Positions 59,766 to 64,000 of a DNA stretch of 64,000 nucleotides are shown in pieces. A model generated the notes under the pieces. That model worked only from the letters and a program-made list of their open reading frames with translations, did not search any database and had not been told where the DNA came from. The stretch is from Sipunculus nudus (lineage: Eukaryota; Annelida; Sipuncula; Golfingiida; Sipunculidae), in NCBI GenBank assembly GCA_026874595.1, contig CM049308.1, forward strand, positions 92,821,624 through 92,885,623. The letters run 5' to 3'. The position numbers and the translations under genes were made by a program. The stretch's first letter is position 1; every line of letters begins with the position of its first letter.

Positions 59766-62397
59766 TATGTCTCTTTTTTGCTTCAAGATTACCTTATATA
59801 CAATAATCTTTTCCCTAAAGAGAACCCTAATTGGTGTTAATTATATCACTGAAGTGCATAGGTTATGAATAAAATACATATTAAAAATCCAATTTAAACT
59901 CCTCAGCCAGTTTACATCTCACTTGAAGACGCTGATGTGTTCTGCATGACATTTCTGACAGGATCTCACTCCCAAGGATACAGCAGCTGCACATAACTGA
60001 AGTTTACAGTTAATTGTTTCTAGGTCTGGATTCTTAATACTTATGTATGTACACAAAGATTTACCCATTGGTTATAAATATGTTAATCCTTTGACATAGA
60101 TGTATAATGTCAGACTTGCAGGACATATAAAAGCATAATTGTTTCACATCTTTTTTTCCGGAATGTTCCATTTTCTTCCCAAAGGTGTAACGATGCATCA
60201 GTTAACTGACCAATAATCTTTCAAATGTTTGAGAAAAAAATGCTAAACGAAAAACTAAAATGGCCACATAAAATGGAGCATATTCCAAAGTAAATGCAAG
60301 TGAAGTGTGAGGACAGAACAGGAACTTATTCAAACAATAAGAAACAACAATCTCATGGTTGTAAAACATCCACTTTTTTAACCAAATATATTTCTTCTGA
60401 AAAACCAAGCACTACACAATAAATATTAATGCCTGTTAAAAGCAGTTAGAAGATCACTTCTAGGCTGCAAATAACTGGATTTTTCACAGGTTTGAAATTT
60501 GGCATTCTCTAACTGGTATCAACTGTCAATAAAATGTTCACAAACTGCTCAAATGTTTTTAAGAAAGTGCACTTGAAAAAGTATAATAGATGGATAGCAA
60601 GTAGAACCAAAACATGATTACTACAGGGCACCAACAAATGTGGAGCCCAAATACTGTGATTGACTTTCATTTTGTGAAGTCTTATTTTCTTGCTATTTGT
60701 GAATGCAAAATAATTGTGAATATGACACCCTCAGGAACAAGTTACCCTAGCAAATAATATACAAGAAGGTATGATACATCTGTACAGATTATTTATGACA
60801 CCTCTTGAACATGTTCACCAATCAACCTTTTCTGTGCACAATTTCAGAACTGACCCATGAATAAAACAGGTGGTAATCACCGGGGATACATCAACTGTGG
60901 GACAGGTCGTAATATAATGACTATATCAGAATTTATGAGATATTGCAGGATTTATTCTTATTTTGTAAAAGATACAAACACTGCTGTACTTAGCTTTTAA
61001 AGGTTCTGCTGAAATCGTAAAAATAAACTCCTCAGGGGAAATGTTCAAAATGAAAGACATGCAAATTTTCAGCCTCACAAACATGAAGCCAACCCCAGTA
61101 ACTATCAGGCCATATATCCTGGTGGCTGATTGTAAGTTGTTTTGTAAAGAAGAGTTCCTGAACCTCCTCATTTGACAACACACATTGGTGAAAGATGATG
61201 CTTATAAGCATGATAGAGACAGGGCTGAACAAGAAACAGACTGAGCAGGACTGAATGGAATTTCAACAGATTTTAACAGAACAGATAATAAGCATATGCA
61301 TTTACAATTTTTCAATATGTCATTATGGTTATTACATACTTATTCCTGGCTCAACAATAACGTTCCAAGTCAGAGAAGGAACAGAAGTTTTTACTTGCCT
61401 TACAAAATCAGTTATAACAGCTACAATCAGTGTGGTCCACATGATTGTAATGCTTGTCACACAATAAAAATGTTCAAATGATGGTTTGTTAATTATATTT
61501 CTCTTTGGTATTTTAGAGTAAATTTGAGATAAAGAAGTATTATTAAAATGATTTTATTTCTCTAAGCTTGAATATGGCTAACTGAAGATTGGTTGTGAAT
61601 TGGACCTTTCTGTAAAGGTTTGTGATGTACCCAATAATTTGCTCAGTTGGCCAGGTAGAAAGCTGGCTTTTGGTTGACCTTTCACGTTTTTTTGGAAAGT
61701 TTATTTGCCTTGGGTAACTGGATAATTGTTAATATTGAGCCCTGATATTCAAATAAAAACCATAGAAACAAAAGGAACATTCTTTATCATGTTTATAAAA
61801 TACCAAAGCATGCAGACTCTCTGCTGACATGCTGACATAAATATTTCCCACACATACAGCACACACCTATACAAAATATATCTTATTCTTATATATCAAC
61901 TTCACTGAAATTCTCTCAGCATTTTGTCTTGTGCATATACATCTCCAGTGTTTAAACCTGCATTTAATGTTACCAACCTGACTTTTTAATTCCTAAATTT
62001 CCTATAAAATGCAAAAACTTGCTTAATTAGTACAATTATTTTCCTTATATGAAAATGATTAAATTCTGTGTTGGAAAATACATGATGGGTCAAACTGTAC
62101 CCTGTGAACACTTTTTAGACCCAAGTTCAAACCACATTCTGATATTTTCTTCTTAAATGCTGCAGAATGCTACTTTCACTCACATAATAATGTATTTTAC
62201 AAGGTACCCAGAGCAAGACTTCAATCATCAACATCACAATAAACAGCGTTTAACCCGATGAACATTGATGGGAATCTGCATGCTACTGCAACGCACCAGT
62301 GTTATGACTGATCCTCTGTTGGACCCACGCATTCTCAGTGAAGCATGTGTGGAATGGAGAACACCCTAAGTTAACAAGATCCTTTGTTATGACACTG
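59766..62397. other. TBP downstream/intergenic stretch
   Basis: It probably includes the TBP 3' UTR (minus strand). Candidate minus-strand AATAAA lies near 61552. No other gene is supported. Confidence 0.4.
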
Positions 62398-62474
62398 CTA
62401 TTGTTTCTTGAAGCTCTTCAGTATAGGATATATATTTTCAAATGCATCATAAATCTCTGTCCTCACTTTGGCAC
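62398..62474 (-). CDS. TBP: TBP terminal exon
   Basis: Acceptor TTTTTCAG/GTGCC. It encodes [20 protein letters not shown] and SFKKQ, then TAG at 62398-62400; this is the last helix of TBP. Confidence 0.96.
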
Positions 62475-63615
62475 CTGAAAAATTAGAGAAACAAATGACC
62501 ACACTCAATAAATATGCAGAGTGTAAAAAGATTGATAATGCTCAGACCAAAATTAATCTGTCAATTAAAACTGGTGCAAGTATAAAATCCACATGAATGA
62601 TCTGACATAAACTGTTTCAAGTTTGTCAATGACCAAAAGTAGTGAAGGTTAGTAAAATTCTCAACTCAGGGACTTACACTGTACGTAGCTTTAGCTTTCA
62701 ACCGTATTTCACTATCATCGTCAGCAGTCTGGCACCCCTGACAGCATCTCAGGTGATGTCACATGACCACCGGGATCATGTGACAACAAGTGGTTGTAAA
62801 TCTGAGGGAGTTCCAGGCCTGGTCCCAATTTAGGGCAGGTTGGTGGCATTTGATTTTGAGTGCCTCCTTCACTTTCCTCCTGATGTCCACCGAGTCTGGT
62901 TCTAGGATCTTTATAGAGTCCCACTGCATCTGGTGTCTTGCATCCCTCTGGTGTTCATAAATGGCTGACAATGATCAGGAGATACGGTCCAAAGCTACAG
63001 CTATGTACAATGCAAGTCCGTGAGTTGTGAATTTTACTAACCTTTATGGAATCTCCAGGGACAGGCTCCAACACACATAGTTTGAAAAAAGTAGTATTTA
63101 CCATGAATAGGGGTCAGTGCAAAAACACCTAAATAACTGATTTTAGGGGCTGGCTAAAATATGTTCAAGCAAATTCTGAAAATTATATTTATATCCTTAC
63201 AAATTTAACAATACATACTAGTATATTTTTTCTATTAAGAAATATCAAAAGATTATATACATGTACTGCTGGTTCATTTGAGCACAAGACAGGACAATGA
63301 AATTTCTGTTCTACTTCCAGGGTTCCAAAACCTTGGCAAAATCATTTTTTTTATTTGTTTACCTCAATTTTGTAAAAGTCCATGAAAAAGGCACATAGGG
63401 TTCTAGCCATACATTATCTGCTTACTTACACTGATAACCATAAAGGGCTGCAGGGGCCAGGAAGGGAACAGACCATTAAAATTTTCTAGTAAAAATACAT
63501 ATAATTTTCCTTGGCCATACCTGTAAGTACAACTTTCCCTGACACAAATATTAGTAGCACAATCCTTGGCTTCACCATTCTGTATATGAGACCGGGAAAT
63601 AACTCTGGTTCATAG
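62398..63615 (-). CDS. TBP: TATA-box-binding protein, last two coding exons
   Basis: Exons 63615-63521 and 62474-62398 join in phase 1. They encode [32 protein letters not shown], then [19 protein letters not shown] and SFKKQ with stop TAG. This is the C-terminal half of the second core repeat of TBP, which binds the TATA box as part of TFIID and SL1/TFIIIB-type complexes. The wording is nearly that of animal TBP itself rather than TBPL1. The 5' exons lie beyond 64000. The gene is in the same orientation as ATG14, about 6.3 kb upstream of it. Confidence 0.95.
63521..63615 (-). CDS. TBP: TBP penultimate exon
   Basis: Acceptor TTTTCAG, donor ACAG/GTATGG. It encodes the saddle strands [20 protein letters not shown] and [11 protein letters not shown], highly conserved. 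Confidence 0.96.
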
Positions 63616-64000
63616 CTGAAAATACAATGTGAATATACATACACTTTTGATTAAGCTGCCAATCTGTTTTAGAGGTGATACTTTGAAAGAAAGTGTCTCT
63701 GTAACAGTAAAGTATATATCCTGCATCACATCATTTAATATAGTTAAAAAAAGTAAGACTGACATAGCAAGGCTAACAGCTCTTTATCAAACTGAAATAA
63801 ATTACTAAAGATGAAAACTGACATACTATAAAATTCAAAACCTTTCTAAATTCAATTATTCTGTGAGACTCAGAGTTTTGCTGCTATCAGTAACATCAAT
63901 GTGGTATGTTCTGGTTGTCTCTCACATGTGAACACTTTCTTCCTATAAGTATTGAATGAACCTGTATCAGCTTATGTACAATACAACATAAATGCAGCAT

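Overview
This is an animal nuclear genome window: spliced genes with GT-AG introns, AT-rich introns packed with mobile DNA, and no bacterial or viral organisation. The repeats (hairpin-ended elements ending near AGCTGAGCTAAAA with ACGG runs, TGACCTTGACC repeats, a CR1/L2-like retrotransposon with a TTATC tail) point to a lophotrochozoan, most likely a mollusc such as a bivalve. The species cannot be fixed from the sequence alone.

Three host genes are present. On the + strand, 119-10662 holds the last 11 coding exons (928 codons plus stop) of a BAZ1A/ACF1-type chromatin remodelling subunit: WHIM region, PHD finger, acidic and basic linkers, bromodomain. It converges on a complete ATG14 (Barkor) gene on the minus strand, 56138-18699, nine coding exons that join in frame to 476 codons plus stop. 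Upstream of ATG14 and in the same orientation lie the last two coding exons of TBP (63615-62398). ATG14 starts autophagy with the Beclin 1/VPS34 complex, TBP is a general transcription factor, and BAZ1A is an ISWI partner; they share no pathway. From memory, ATG14 and the TBP paralogue TBPL2 are also neighbours in human, so the linkage may be old.

The most unusual feature is the last ATG14 intron (24077-19000). It is almost wholly a 66-bp tandem array, roughly 75 units, and each unit copies the 3' splice site plus about the first 47 nt of the terminal ATG14 exon. The unit length keeps the reading frame, and the first ten or so units are open in frame with the real exon, so this is an amplified field of near-identical splice acceptors.

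The large ATG14 introns 3 and 4 are nested transposon stacks: a hAT-like element (40279-45238, AGGAT target duplication) carrying a possible captured exon; a pogo-like element (30432-33819, TA duplication); a TA-flanked element (47215-48080); two near-identical 2.6-kb elements, one inside the hAT-like and one inside the pogo-like element; three long copies of a second family sharing subterminal GCGAACCTGTG; and an inverted-repeat element (49408-51827). A 5'-truncated non-LTR retrotransposon (54470-55870) sits in ATG14 intron 1. A 12-bp palindrome, GGTGGCGCCACC, recurs exactly 12 times across the window.

Regions 10663-18698 and 56139-62397 are untranslated or intergenic, with no gene I can support.
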